From the NCBI RefSeq assembly GCF_900096995.1, contig NZ_OANT01000001.1, positions 620,001-684,000 on the forward strand: DNA of 64,000 bases. The letters are read 5' to 3'. The notes under the pieces are model-generated. The model did no database searches. It was given only the letters and a program-made list of their open reading frames with translations, and was not told where the DNA came from. Each line of letters opens with the position of its first letter. Position 1 is the stretch's first letter. This document shows, in pieces, positions 36,932-45,479 of the stretch. Source of the stretch: Acinetobacter puyangensis (GTDB taxonomy: Bacteria > Pseudomonadota > Gammaproteobacteria > Pseudomonadales > Moraxellaceae). The position numbers and the translations under genes were made by a program.

Positions 36932-38924
36932 TTTTTACCTCAATGTATTTCTTACGAAGTTTTTCTAGAAGTTGTTCGACTGCTTTGACTTCTTGCATGT
37001 ACTGCTCATATAACAAAGACTCGTTTGTATTTAATTTTTCATCAGCAATTTTAGCGTATGCGTTTTTTGCTAATTCCAGAGCATCAATGGAGTCTTCGTT
37101 GAAAATTGAATAAGAGCAGGGGATACATGCTGTAATATAAGAAAATCCTAACTTATTACAACCTGAAGTACGAGAGCATCCACCCAGAACTGTTTTCCGA
37201 TAAGCAATTTTTCCTTCAAAAATATACTTTTCGGTCTGTTTTTTATCAGTTAAAAATACAGGAGCTTTATTTTGATCTTTAAGTACTTGTAGTCTAGTAC
37301 CTTCACCTCCAAATAAAGGCGTATCTTTTTGTACTACATCCTTTGTGAAATCAGATAATTGTTCATATAAGGTTTGATTTCTATATTCTTTAATTAGACT
37401 AGACTCATACTCACTATCTGAAAGGTTTTGATCTTGTATGATATTTTGAGCATTCATATAGTCTTTGCCGTAGTACAGCGTCATATCATAAGTGATATGT
37501 TTCAATTGCCGTTTTAGTGTTGGAATATTCACTAAACCACTTCGAGCACTGTATACCGTCAAAGATCTGCGAAACTGGTGGCTAGTAAACTTCCATGGTT
37601 TTCCAATTTCAAGTTTATAGTCATCTAACCAATTAATTAATGGATTAAAGATATTTAACTCATGTAAATCATCTTCTGTGAAAATGATGGGATCTATCGC
37701 TCTATAAATTGAATAATGATCTTCCATAAATCCGCCTAAAGGCATCTCAAAAATGGGATGGAATGATTTTTCATGCTTAATCGCAAATGATGGAAACAGA
37801 GGATACGATTCAAGTTCTAAATGTGAAATGACTCCTCGTTTAGCACACCATGATTGATGTATTTTTGTCAGTTTCCGTAATGTATCAATAACATGGAGTA
37901 TTACATTAGATGAAACCCAATACGTTGCGACGGCTCCAACTTGAGTAAACTTACTAGTAGTTCCTTTTAAAATCCATGCCGATGGTAGATTTCTTCTTTT
38001 TATCTCCTGATACGATACATAATTTAAATTTAATGCTTCTGATCGGCGCATTCCGCTAAAGCACAGTAGTAGAAAGGCACCTAAATTTTGAATAGACTGG
38101 ATGAAGAATAAGACACGTTGACTAAACCTCATGTCGTATTTTTCGCTTAATTCGGTTAGTCCGTGCTTTTCTAGCATTGCTTTAAATATTTTGGGTTTGT
38201 GACGATAATTATTCCCTTCTTTATGTGTATGAAAGTCATTCTCACGAACCAAATTATGAATTCCATTCATAAATGGCTGTATTTCATCAAAGAATTTTAA
38301 GCCACTGTCAATAAACTGACCATAAATCCTAGATGGAATTAAAAGAGTCTGCTTGTGTTCTTTCATTTCAGAATGCTGAGCTATTTTTATTTCTTGAATA
38401 TATTTTTCACTAAATCCAAAATTATCAATCTGATAAAGCATACCTGCTTTATTAATTGAATTTAATATATTTATATATTTCTTTTTACTTTCCCAGCTTA
38501 ATTCCGATAAATGATTTTTTAAAGATTTTAGAAAAATTCCATTATTTTTTATGCTTGTAAAATCACAATTGAAGTCTAAACATAAATATGCAATTTTTCT
38601 AATGATAAAGAAATTACCTTGGATAGTTTTCAATGTAATATTGTTATCTCGTCTTTTTCTTGAGAACATCAAATAAAATAAAACAATTTTTATTTGATGT
38701 GACAAAGTATATTTTTGGGGGGATGTGTGGTCTAGATAAAAATTAATTTCAGATTGGTCAGTGTAATTATGTGCGTAGCAACCCAATTCCCAAATTTCAC
38801 TTTCGAAGTAGCTAAGTGGTTTTCCTAATTGATCTAAGCTAATGACGGTATCATTTTTAGGGTGGTGATTAAATTCTTGTTTCGATGCACCAAATGTATC
38901 TGCAATAGCAGGAATATTATTCAT
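36924..38924 (-). CDS. Tyrosine recombinase 3 of island (666 aa)
   Basis: Large site-specific recombinase. The catalytic residues are present: R293 in FSGMRRSEALNL, H449 and R452 in SHQFRRS, H476 in LKHITYD and the nucleophile Y485 in TLYYGKD. A C-terminal cysteine-rich segment (GGCSRTSGCNKLG and ACIPCS) suggests a zinc-binding module. Its length is close to Tn554 TnpB. It overlaps the upstream recombinase gene by 8 nt and the downstream coiled-coil gene by 8 nt, so the block is translated as a coupled unit. Confidence 0.85.
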   Translation of the reverse strand: MNNIPAIADTFGASKQEFNHHPKNDTVISLDQLGKPLSYFESEIWELGCYAHNYTDQSEINFYLDHTSPQKYTLSHQIKIVLFYLMFSRKRRDNNITLKTIQGNFFIIRKIAYLCLDFNCDFTSIKNNGIFLKSLKNHLSELSWESKKKYINILNSINKAGMLYQIDNFGFSEKYIQEIKIAQHSEMKEHKQTLLIPSRIYGQFIDSGLKFFDEIQPFMNGIHNLVRENDFHTHKEGNNYRHKPKIFKAMLEKHGLTELSEKYDMRFSQRVLFFIQSIQNLGAFLLLCFSGMRRSEALNLNYVSYQEIKRRNLPSAWILKGTTSKFTQVGAVATYWVSSNVILHVIDTLRKLTKIHQSWCAKRGVISHLELESYPLFPSFAIKHEKSFHPIFEMPLGGFMEDHYSIYRAIDPIIFTEDDLHELNIFNPLINWLDDYKLEIGKPWKFTSHQFRRSLTVYSARSGLVNIPTLKRQLKHITYDMTLYYGKDYMNAQNIIQDQNLSDSEYESSLIKEYRNQTLYEQLSDFTKDVVQKDTPLFGGEGTRLQVLKDQNKAPVFLTDKKQTEKYIFEGKIAYRKTVLGGCSRTSGCNKLGFSYITACIPCSYSIFNEDSIDALELAKNAYAKIADEKLNTNESLLYEQYMQEVKAVEQLLEKLRKKYIEVKNV

Positions 38925-40713
38925 AAAAATTCACACCTAAATCTGTAAGTGTATTGAGCATAATTTTAAAAAAAGGGCTTAATTTTCCAGTGCTTATTAA
39001 TTTGGAACTAAGCATAATAGTTAGTTCATTCTTGGGGTCGTTATTAAGAATAGAATCCAAAACATCATTTATTTTTTGAATAACAAGAAAAATATTTTCT
39101 GAGTTTTGGTTAGAATTTGCCATTTCAAAAACTTTTTTAGCTGATAAAAGCTTATGAATATCTTCTTTGTCTGTATGGATGACATAGTTTTCGCAAAATA
39201 AACATGAAATTGGGTTTGAGCAATTGGGTGTATCTAGGTCAATATTTTGATAAATGCTATGAAGTTTAGGTATCTTAGAAAAACAGTGCCCCATGTCAGT
39301 ATTTAAGGTATCAGTTAAATTTAGCTTTATAGTTGAAATATTCTTCGAGATGATAGGTGCTGAAGTAGCGATACTTTGAAAAGTATTGCTCATTTCATCT
39401 AAGACTTGAAATTCTGTAGCTTCACTGTATGAGCTAGCAACGATTTGTGGAGTGTTACCTAATTTTTTGGCAACTATATTTAGATTTTTACTTTCATTAT
39501 GATAAATATTTGCAATAGTGGATCTTAACTTTGATAAGGGAATCCACTCTATTTCATGAAAATGTTTTATAAACCATGTCCTAAATATATTATGTTGATT
39601 TTCAGAATAAGATATAATAAAGTTTTCTTTATAAACTGCTTTAGTATTATTTAAACCTATAAAAAGTAAATTCTCACTTTTATCTGTATTGTAATTAAAA
39701 TTATAATTTTTTATTATCCACTCTCTAAAGTTTAAATAATCTAATAATATTTTTCGAAATTTCAAAGGTAAAGTTAATTCAATATTTTTATAGCCAGCTC
39801 TCGGTTTTGTGGTAATAACTCTCATCCCTTTTGTTGAAGAGTGTAAATCTTTTACGTCAGAGACTTTCAAATTGTATATTTGTGATGTGTTTAGTGCTGA
39901 TGCTGATACAAAACAGTTTATAAATGCCGTGATTGCTAAATTCGAAATTTTTGCATTATTTTGATTAATCTTATCTATATTATTCTGTTCTATTTTATTG
40001 TTATTAAATACTTCATAAAATGAAATATCAATATTGTTTTTTTCATTTTTTAAATGAATTGGTAGACTCTTTTTGTTAATTAAAAAGTCAGAAAAAGTTA
40101 AAAAAATTGTTTTATTTATTTCGAAGAAATTTTGAAATTTATATTCGTCAACAGGAATATTATGTTCTTTATGCTTGGATGCAATTTCTATATAAGAGTT
40201 TTTTACTTCTTTAATATTAATCTCTAGTGATCTTGATAAGATTTCTGCAAAAACATGTTGTTTTCTATTGTATTGACCAAGATCTGTAATCGAATTTTTA
40301 AGTTTGGTTGCTCGATCCATAATTAAATATTGTGTATAGTCTCTATATATATCTAATGCTTGAGCCCTTTCCTGTAATTCAAATATACCATAAAGAGAGT
40401 AGAGTTCTTTAATTACACTTCTAATCACTTTAAAATAATGTTTAATTGAGGCATGAGAATACCTTTGAGTCATATCTAAAATATACTCATGTAAAGGCGA
40501 GATTAACTCTATAAACAATGATTTTTTATCAACTAACGCGTAATGTGTTTGTCTATTCATTGCTGTATGATTTTGAAAAAAAATTGTACCAAAATCTAAG
40601 TATGAAATTTTTCCAACAACTTTTAATTTTAAAACGACATTAGGCAAAAAAGAAGTAGATAGGGCGTCATAATCTTCTGGGAACAGATATTTAATGTCTC
40701 TTTCTTCAAACAT
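38917..40713 (-). CDS. Tyrosine recombinase-like protein 2, degenerate active site (598 aa)
   Basis: Middle member of the recombinase block. The C-terminal domain keeps the fold: a helix at NCFVSASALNTSQIYNLKVSDV, a beta-strand Lys in ITTKPRAGYK, LSKLRST and LGNTPQIVASSY. The first Arg is replaced (SALN where xGLR is expected), the HxxR box is SKLR, and the second His is Asn; Arg II and a Tyr remain. It is therefore probably a structural or targeting subunit. A Cys-rich segment (NCSNPISCLFC) lies near the end. It starts 5 nt after the 460-aa recombinase stop. Confidence 0.72.
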   Translation of the reverse strand: MFEERDIKYLFPEDYDALSTSFLPNVVLKLKVVGKISYLDFGTIFFQNHTAMNRQTHYALVDKKSLFIELISPLHEYILDMTQRYSHASIKHYFKVIRSVIKELYSLYGIFELQERAQALDIYRDYTQYLIMDRATKLKNSITDLGQYNRKQHVFAEILSRSLEINIKEVKNSYIEIASKHKEHNIPVDEYKFQNFFEINKTIFLTFSDFLINKKSLPIHLKNEKNNIDISFYEVFNNNKIEQNNIDKINQNNAKISNLAITAFINCFVSASALNTSQIYNLKVSDVKDLHSSTKGMRVITTKPRAGYKNIELTLPLKFRKILLDYLNFREWIIKNYNFNYNTDKSENLLFIGLNNTKAVYKENFIISYSENQHNIFRTWFIKHFHEIEWIPLSKLRSTIANIYHNESKNLNIVAKKLGNTPQIVASSYSEATEFQVLDEMSNTFQSIATSAPIISKNISTIKLNLTDTLNTDMGHCFSKIPKLHSIYQNIDLDTPNCSNPISCLFCENYVIHTDKEDIHKLLSAKKVFEMANSNQNSENIFLVIQKINDVLDSILNNDPKNELTIMLSSKLISTGKLSPFFKIMLNTLTDLGVNFYE

Positions 40714-40718
40714 GATTT

Positions 40719-42101
40719 TTAATTCATCCCTTGATAGTTAAATAGTATTTCTTCAAACTTTTTGTCCATCTCGGTATTGAGTTGTGAATAAGCAATGTAC
40801 CTAACATAGTGAATTGTACTCATGATATTTCGATGACCCATTCGGCTTTGTATATACGGTAAAATTTTATCAATATCATTGACATGCTTTGAGGCAGATA
40901 AAAGTAGATTGACTCCAAAAGTTGCACGTAAATCATGTAGAGTGAATGTCTTTATGTCTTCTTTATTCTTGTGCATTAGATCAATCAACTTAGTCAGTGC
41001 TTGTCTGGCTGCATTACCTCTATGTATTGAAGACTTTATTTCTTTTGAAAATAATTGAAGATTACGATCCTCAATTTCTTTGATGGATGTGTAGTATGGG
41101 TTTCCATGTTTAGTAAGAAAGACGTAATTTTCATCTTCAACTTTATAAAGGCTCTGTGATGCTCTTTTCTTCCAAGATTCAGAGCTTAAATATTGAACTA
41201 TATCTTTGATTAACCATGCTGGTACTTTCAAATTGTGTTCATAGCCACCCTTGGTATCAATAATTGATTTTCCGCCTATTCGAATGCTGTAGGTATCATC
41301 AACACTATTCGGCATTTGTTTAGTAAGTAACTCTTTTATATGAAATGCTCTTAACGTACAGATAGTCTGTAATCTTGCCCCAGTGTATAGAGCTATATAG
41401 CAAATAAGTTGAAAATCTCTAGAACTATATTGTTCTAAATATTGAAGAAAAATTTGTTGTTCAATCGTAGAAAGTGGATGAAGTCTTCCACCATCGATAA
41501 TTTCATTTCCATATCGAGGATTAGGGCTATGCCGAATTTTCAGATTTGAACTATTTACCTGTTTTGTATAAATATCACCTGAAGAAGTAATACATGACAC
41601 ATAGGTTTTAATTTTTTCATATGGTCGATTCTTTAATTCATCAGGAGTAAATACATTTTCTGCAATTAAGAAATCATAAAATCGTAAAATTCTGTTCATC
41701 CGTTGACGAGCAGTGCTTGGTGAAATTAAACCAAGTCTTATTCTTTGCAAAAGTGATGTATGAAATTGATAAGTCACTCTTTTTTCAGGCTTAGGAGGGA
41801 GGTGCAATATATCTAATTCATTTTCCTCTAAGAATCTTAAAAAATCTATTAAGTCTGATGCAACAGACTCTAATAGAGCTGTGCTTTTTTTCTCATCGAT
41901 GAGTAAGTGATTGAAATAATTTGAAGATAAATGCCATACAGTATTGTCACTTTTGATCAATGACGGAAATCTTGGACAATAGATACTTTCCATTTGGTCA
42001 AAGCTATTTGTTATGGAGTCAAAATAGGTTGGACGATATTCTTTTATAAAATTTATATGGGCTTTAGATTTGGAAAAATACGGCTCTAATTTTTTGCTCA
42101 T
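40719..42101 (-). CDS. Tyrosine recombinase 1 of island (460 aa)
   Basis: First gene of the leftward block and nearest to the right end of the island. The complete catalytic set is R243 in YTGARLQTICTL, H389 and R392 in LHDLRATFG, H423 in MGHRNIM and Y432. The N-terminal SAM-like core-binding domain spans about 75-175. The ATG lies about 100 nt from the right junction. It is the likely main integrase together with recombinase 3. Confidence 0.88.
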   Translation of the reverse strand: MSKKLEPYFSKSKAHINFIKEYRPTYFDSITNSFDQMESIYCPRFPSLIKSDNTVWHLSSNYFNHLLIDEKKSTALLESVASDLIDFLRFLEENELDILHLPPKPEKRVTYQFHTSLLQRIRLGLISPSTARQRMNRILRFYDFLIAENVFTPDELKNRPYEKIKTYVSCITSSGDIYTKQVNSSNLKIRHSPNPRYGNEIIDGGRLHPLSTIEQQIFLQYLEQYSSRDFQLICYIALYTGARLQTICTLRAFHIKELLTKQMPNSVDDTYSIRIGGKSIIDTKGGYEHNLKVPAWLIKDIVQYLSSESWKKRASQSLYKVEDENYVFLTKHGNPYYTSIKEIEDRNLQLFSKEIKSSIHRGNAARQALTKLIDLMHKNKEDIKTFTLHDLRATFGVNLLLSASKHVNDIDKILPYIQSRMGHRNIMSTIHYVRYIAYSQLNTEMDKKFEEILFNYQGMN

Positions 42102-42145
42102 GTTTACCCACTCACTAAATAGTATCTATTTACAACATGCTATAA

Positions 42146-42163
42146 ATTCCATATAGTTTTTAC
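42146..42163 (+). repeat. Sub-terminal repeat at right island end
   Basis: ATTCCATA followed by TAGTTTTTAC. The ATTCCATA core matches two copies near the left end, and its reverse complement resembles TATGGAAACTATT at 27146-27158. Probable recombinase-binding arm. Confidence 0.45.
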
Positions 42164-42193
42164 AGCACGTTGAAGAAGCATACTACACAAAGT

Positions 42194-42200
42194 ACATTGT
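42194..42200 (-). repeat. Right terminal inverted repeat
   Basis: ACATTGT, reverse complement of the left ACAATGT. Host sequence (CCATGGGCGG) resumes at the next base. Confidence 0.55.
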
Positions 42201-42598
42201 CCATGGGCGGACATGGCGCACTGACACTGGCATTTAAATATCGGCAAAAATTTCAGTCGGTGTCTGCATTTGCACCGATTTGTGCACCATCCCAATGTCC
42301 ATGGGGGGAGAAAGCCTTTAGTCATTATCTCGGTGATGATCAAACCACATGGCAAGCGCACGACACGGTAGAGTTGATCAAGGCGCAGGGTAAAAAATTT
42401 GATAGCATTTTGGTTGATCAGGGTAAAAATGATCAGTTTTATGCTCAACTGCATCCAGAAAAACTGCAACAGATTTGTGATCAGGTCGGGCAGCCTTTAA
42501 CACTACGTTATCATGACGGTTATGATCATGGTTATTATTTTATCCAGAGCTTTATTGAAGATCATTTAAAGCACCATGTAAAGTATCTCAATAGGTGA
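42201..42598 (+). pseudogene. fghA: S-formylglutathione hydrolase, 3' fragment
   Basis: Continues the host gene from SMGGHGALTLAF directly after the nucleophile Ser, through PSQCPWGEKAF, ILVDQGKNDQF (Asp) and DGYDHGYYF (His), to the normal C terminus. An ORF can be opened from a TTG at 42170 in island DNA, but it would lack the N-terminal half including the oxyanion loop. With 26679-27124 it rebuilds one gene of about 281 codons. The fragment shows no stop or frameshift, consistent with a recent insertion. Confidence 0.93.
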
Positions 42599-42662
42599 TG
42601 AATAGATTAGGGTATTGATTGACTTCACGACTTGGATTAAAAAAATTAAAAGGAGGCAGGTG

Positions 42663-44132
42663 ATGAGCAATAAGCATCCTTTGTGGTTAGAAATACAAAA
42701 AGGTGAAAGTAAAACTCTGGAATTTAAACAACAACTTCCGAAAGGACAACAAATTGCCAAAACGCTGATTGCTTTTGCCAATGGTAATGGTGGGAAGCTG
42801 ATTATTGGTGTGACTGATGATCTGGAATTAGTGGGAATCAGCGATGATGTCTTCGAGTTGCAGGACAAAATCAGCTCAATGATTGATGAGTTGTGTCGTC
42901 CAAGTCTATTACCACATATCTATATTGAAAATATTATGGATAAAGAGTTACTGGTAGTTGACGTAGCGCGGGGTAGTTTAATGCCTTATTATTTAGCACC
43001 TCTTGGGCGTGAACAGGGTGTTTATATTCGTCTCGGTGCAAATAATCGGGTGGCATCGGCTGAATATATTCAACAACTTGAATTACAGCGTTTAAATAAA
43101 AGCTTTGATGAGTTGGTGAATTATCAATACCCTTTAGAAAAATTAGATTTAACGCGATTAGAAGAAGCATTTCAGGAAGTCAATAAAACCCTGAATTTAG
43201 ACAAACTGCTTAATTTAAAACTGGCAGTCGAAGAACAAGGAACATATTTTGCTACGCATGGTTTGCTTATTTTACTCGGTGAATATGAACATGTCGTAAC
43301 ACAATGTGCCCGTTTCAAGGGCACAAACATGAGTGTGTTCCTAGACCGAAAAGAATATACAGGCAACTTATTTTTACAACTCACTCAAACTGAAATTTTT
43401 ATCAAAAATCATTTATCTTTACGTGCTGAAATTCGAGGATTAAAGCGCCACGATTATCTGGAAATTCCGGAGAGTGCCATTCGTGAAGCCTTAATTAATG
43501 CCTATATTCATCGGGATTACAGTAACTTTGGACGTAATATTAAAGTTGCTATATATGATGACTTGGTAAATATTGTGTCACCAGGCGGATTACCGAATGG
43601 TTTAACCGAAGTCGATTTATTACAAGGCCGTTCGGAAATTCGTAACCGTGTTTTGGCGAGGGTATTTAGAGAGTTAGGTTATATTGAGCATTGGGGTAGT
43701 GGTATTCAGCGGATTCAACAAATGTGTAAAGCAGAAAATTTACGAAGTCCTGAATTTGTGGAAACTGGTGATTTTTTTGATGTGAAGCTATATCGTCCGA
43801 AAATACAGACAATCAAGAATGATTTTAAAGATGCAATAGGTGGCTCAATTGAAGATTTTAGTGGCTCAATAGGTGGATCAATTGAAGATTTTAGTGGCTC
43901 AATAAGTGGCTCAATGCAACAAAATCATTTGACAGAACGACAGAAGGAAATTTTGGGTCTAATTCAACAAGACCGTAAAATTTCATATCGAGAAATGGCT
44001 GATAAGCTACGCATTAATGATTCCGCAGTTAAAAAACATTTAGAAAATCTAAAAAATTTAGGCTGGTTAGAGCGTGTGGGTAGTACGCGTGGTTATTGGG
44101 AAATTAAAAAAAAGTTTGATGTACAAACATAA
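42663..44132 (+). CDS. AlbA_2-domain ATP-binding protein with winged-helix C terminus
   Basis: 489 aa from the ATG at 42663, which has a near-perfect AGGAGG six nt upstream; an upstream in-frame start at 42615 is unlikely. The N-terminal AlbA_2 (Schlafen-like) domain is GESKTLEFKQQLPKG to NGGKLIIGVTDD. A GHKL-type HATPase follows: ESAIREALINAYIHRDYSNF, SPGGLPNG and HWGSGIQRI. A repeated linker precedes a C-terminal winged helix (REMADKLRINDSAVKKHLEN). Proteins of this build are annotated as RecG-like transcriptional regulators or DNA-binding ATPases; a defence role is possible but unshown. Confidence 0.85.
   Translation: MSNKHPLWLEIQKGESKTLEFKQQLPKGQQIAKTLIAFANGNGGKLIIGVTDDLELVGISDDVFELQDKISSMIDELCRPSLLPHIYIENIMDKELLVVDVARGSLMPYYLAPLGREQGVYIRLGANNRVASAEYIQQLELQRLNKSFDELVNYQYPLEKLDLTRLEEAFQEVNKTLNLDKLLNLKLAVEEQGTYFATHGLLILLGEYEHVVTQCARFKGTNMSVFLDRKEYTGNLFLQLTQTEIFIKNHLSLRAEIRGLKRHDYLEIPESAIREALINAYIHRDYSNFGRNIKVAIYDDLVNIVSPGGLPNGLTEVDLLQGRSEIRNRVLARVFRELGYIEHWGSGIQRIQQMCKAENLRSPEFVETGDFFDVKLYRPKIQTIKNDFKDAIGGSIEDFSGSIGGSIEDFSGSISGSMQQNHLTERQKEILGLIQQDRKISYREMADKLRINDSAVKKHLENLKNLGWLERVGSTRGYWEIKKKFDVQT
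43839..43904 (+). repeat. Two 33-bp tandem repeats inside the AlbA_2 gene
   Basis: Two near-identical in-frame 33-bp units (one base difference) encode GGSIEDFSGSI twice, followed by a partial third copy (SGSM). They form the linker before the winged helix and are a likely site of copy-number slippage without loss of frame. Confidence 0.85.
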
Positions 44133-44327
44133 GTTTTTTATTTAACACGAATGATCAGTAGTGATAACAACAACTTAAATCCAGCAACTGAATGAGAAGG
44201 CTTTAAGGAAATAATGATGAATGTCTTATTGAAAAAAGGAAATGAGAATTATTTATAATATCCATTTTTCTTTTTGGATTGGATCGTTTAGAATCTTGTT
44301 TTTCTTTAACAATAATTGTTTTATAAA

Positions 44328-45464
44328 ATGAATAACGATAGTTTAAATGATCCTGTTTCTAATGATCCATTGTCAAATCATGGTGGTTCAAGTGAATCTG
44401 TTCCGCCACAATTGCCTGACTCCACATCAATTCCTCCAGCATTTGATCATGTTGAATTGAGCAAAATCTGGCGCTTTGCTTTTCGTGGCACAGGGCTGGA
44501 ATATTTTAAAATCTGGATTACCAATTTATTTCTCACCATTATCACCCTAACACTTTATGCGCCTTGGGCAAAAGTTCGGCGTCTGCGTTATTTTTATGGT
44601 AACACTTACCTAAATCGTCGCAAATTTGATTTTACTGGTATACCGGTGCGAATTCTGGTTGGTCGTTTAATTGCATTGGGGCTATATTTTATCTTTATTC
44701 TGGTATCTCAATTATCAGTTGAAATTTATGCCATTGCTTTTATCGTTATTATGCTGTGTGTGCCGTGGCTCATTCGTTCCAGTACTCGATTTAAGGCAAG
44801 AAATAGTAAGTATGAAAATAGCCGTTTTTATTTTTCAGCGTCTATGAAACATACCTATTGGGTATTTTTTTGCTGTGTTATCATTACTGTACTAAGTTTG
44901 GGAATTTTATATCCAATCGCACTATTATGGTTTAAGCGCTATCAGCTTAATCATTTATATGTGGGCCAATTACAGTTTAAACTCAAAGCAGAAGCAGGCG
45001 ATTTTTTTGTTGCGGTCTTATTACCTAGTCTAGCTTTTATGGTTTTGATGATCATTGCCATCGCTTTGGTTGCTTTTAGTTATTTCACCGGATTTTCCCC
45101 AGAAATTGCTATTGGACTGGCCGGTATTTTATATATTCTGGCGATTTTTTATCTGGGACCATTGATTCAGGGTTATTTATTTAAAGCAACTTGGTCAAAT
45201 GTTGAGGTAGGTTCCAGCCAGATGCAGACCGATATTAATCCATGGAAATTTGCATGGATTCAAATGAGCAATAGCATTGCCATTATTTTTAGTATCGGCT
45301 TACTTTATGCTTGGGCGATGGTACGGATTTACCGGTATAAAATTCAGTCATTGAGTTTAACCTTTAATGATGATCCACAGCATCTGATCAATATGGCGCA
45401 GAAAGATTACAATGCCATAGGTGAAGAAGTTGCTGATATTTTCGATTTTGATATTTCCCTGTAA
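44328..45464 (+). CDS. DUF898 (YjgN-family) membrane protein
   Basis: About 378 aa from the ATG at 44328; a TTG at 44316 is in frame. After a polar N terminus (residues 1-40) come repeated membrane segments, with YFKIWITNLFLTIITLTLYAPWAKVR and a later related block (KHTYWVFFCCVIITVLSLGI), the internal repeat typical of DUF898. It is followed 15 nt later by an M48 peptidase gene, a recurrent pairing. Function unknown. Confidence 0.87.
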   Translation: MNNDSLNDPVSNDPLSNHGGSSESVPPQLPDSTSIPPAFDHVELSKIWRFAFRGTGLEYFKIWITNLFLTIITLTLYAPWAKVRRLRYFYGNTYLNRRKFDFTGIPVRILVGRLIALGLYFIFILVSQLSVEIYAIAFIVIMLCVPWLIRSSTRFKARNSKYENSRFYFSASMKHTYWVFFCCVIITVLSLGILYPIALLWFKRYQLNHLYVGQLQFKLKAEAGDFFVAVLLPSLAFMVLMIIAIALVAFSYFTGFSPEIAIGLAGILYILAIFYLGPLIQGYLFKATWSNVEVGSSQMQTDINPWKFAWIQMSNSIAIIFSIGLLYAWAMVRIYRYKIQSLSLTFNDDPQHLINMAQKDYNAIGEEVADIFDFDISL

Positions 45465-45479
45465 TGGTGATGGATAATC

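Larger units (their letters stand above)
27125..42200. mobile_element. Integrated tyrosine-recombinase island of about 15.1 kb
   Basis: The boundaries are set by the two halves of the interrupted hydrolase gene: host reading stops after GGACATTC on the left and resumes at CCATGGGC on the right. The interval is visibly more AT-rich than the flanks. It carries, left to right, a J-domain/HNH pair, a replacement hydrolase, a Lamassu/ABC-three-component-like operon, regulators, and a block of three tyrosine recombinases with small partners reading left from the right end. Both ends begin with ACAATGT read inward. The recombinase block recalls Tn554-type (TnpABC) and Gamma-Mobile-Trio islands; assignment to either is inference. 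Confidence 0.9.

Noticed and set aside
27125..42200. Integration into a tRNA gene or a prophage
   Set aside because: No tRNA-like sequence at either junction and no phage structural, portal, terminase or lysis genes in the interval.
42170..42598. Treating the right-hand hydrolase fragment as an independent short esterase gene
   Set aside because: It lacks the N-terminal half and starts mid-elbow; it joins exactly with 26679-27124 to form one gene.
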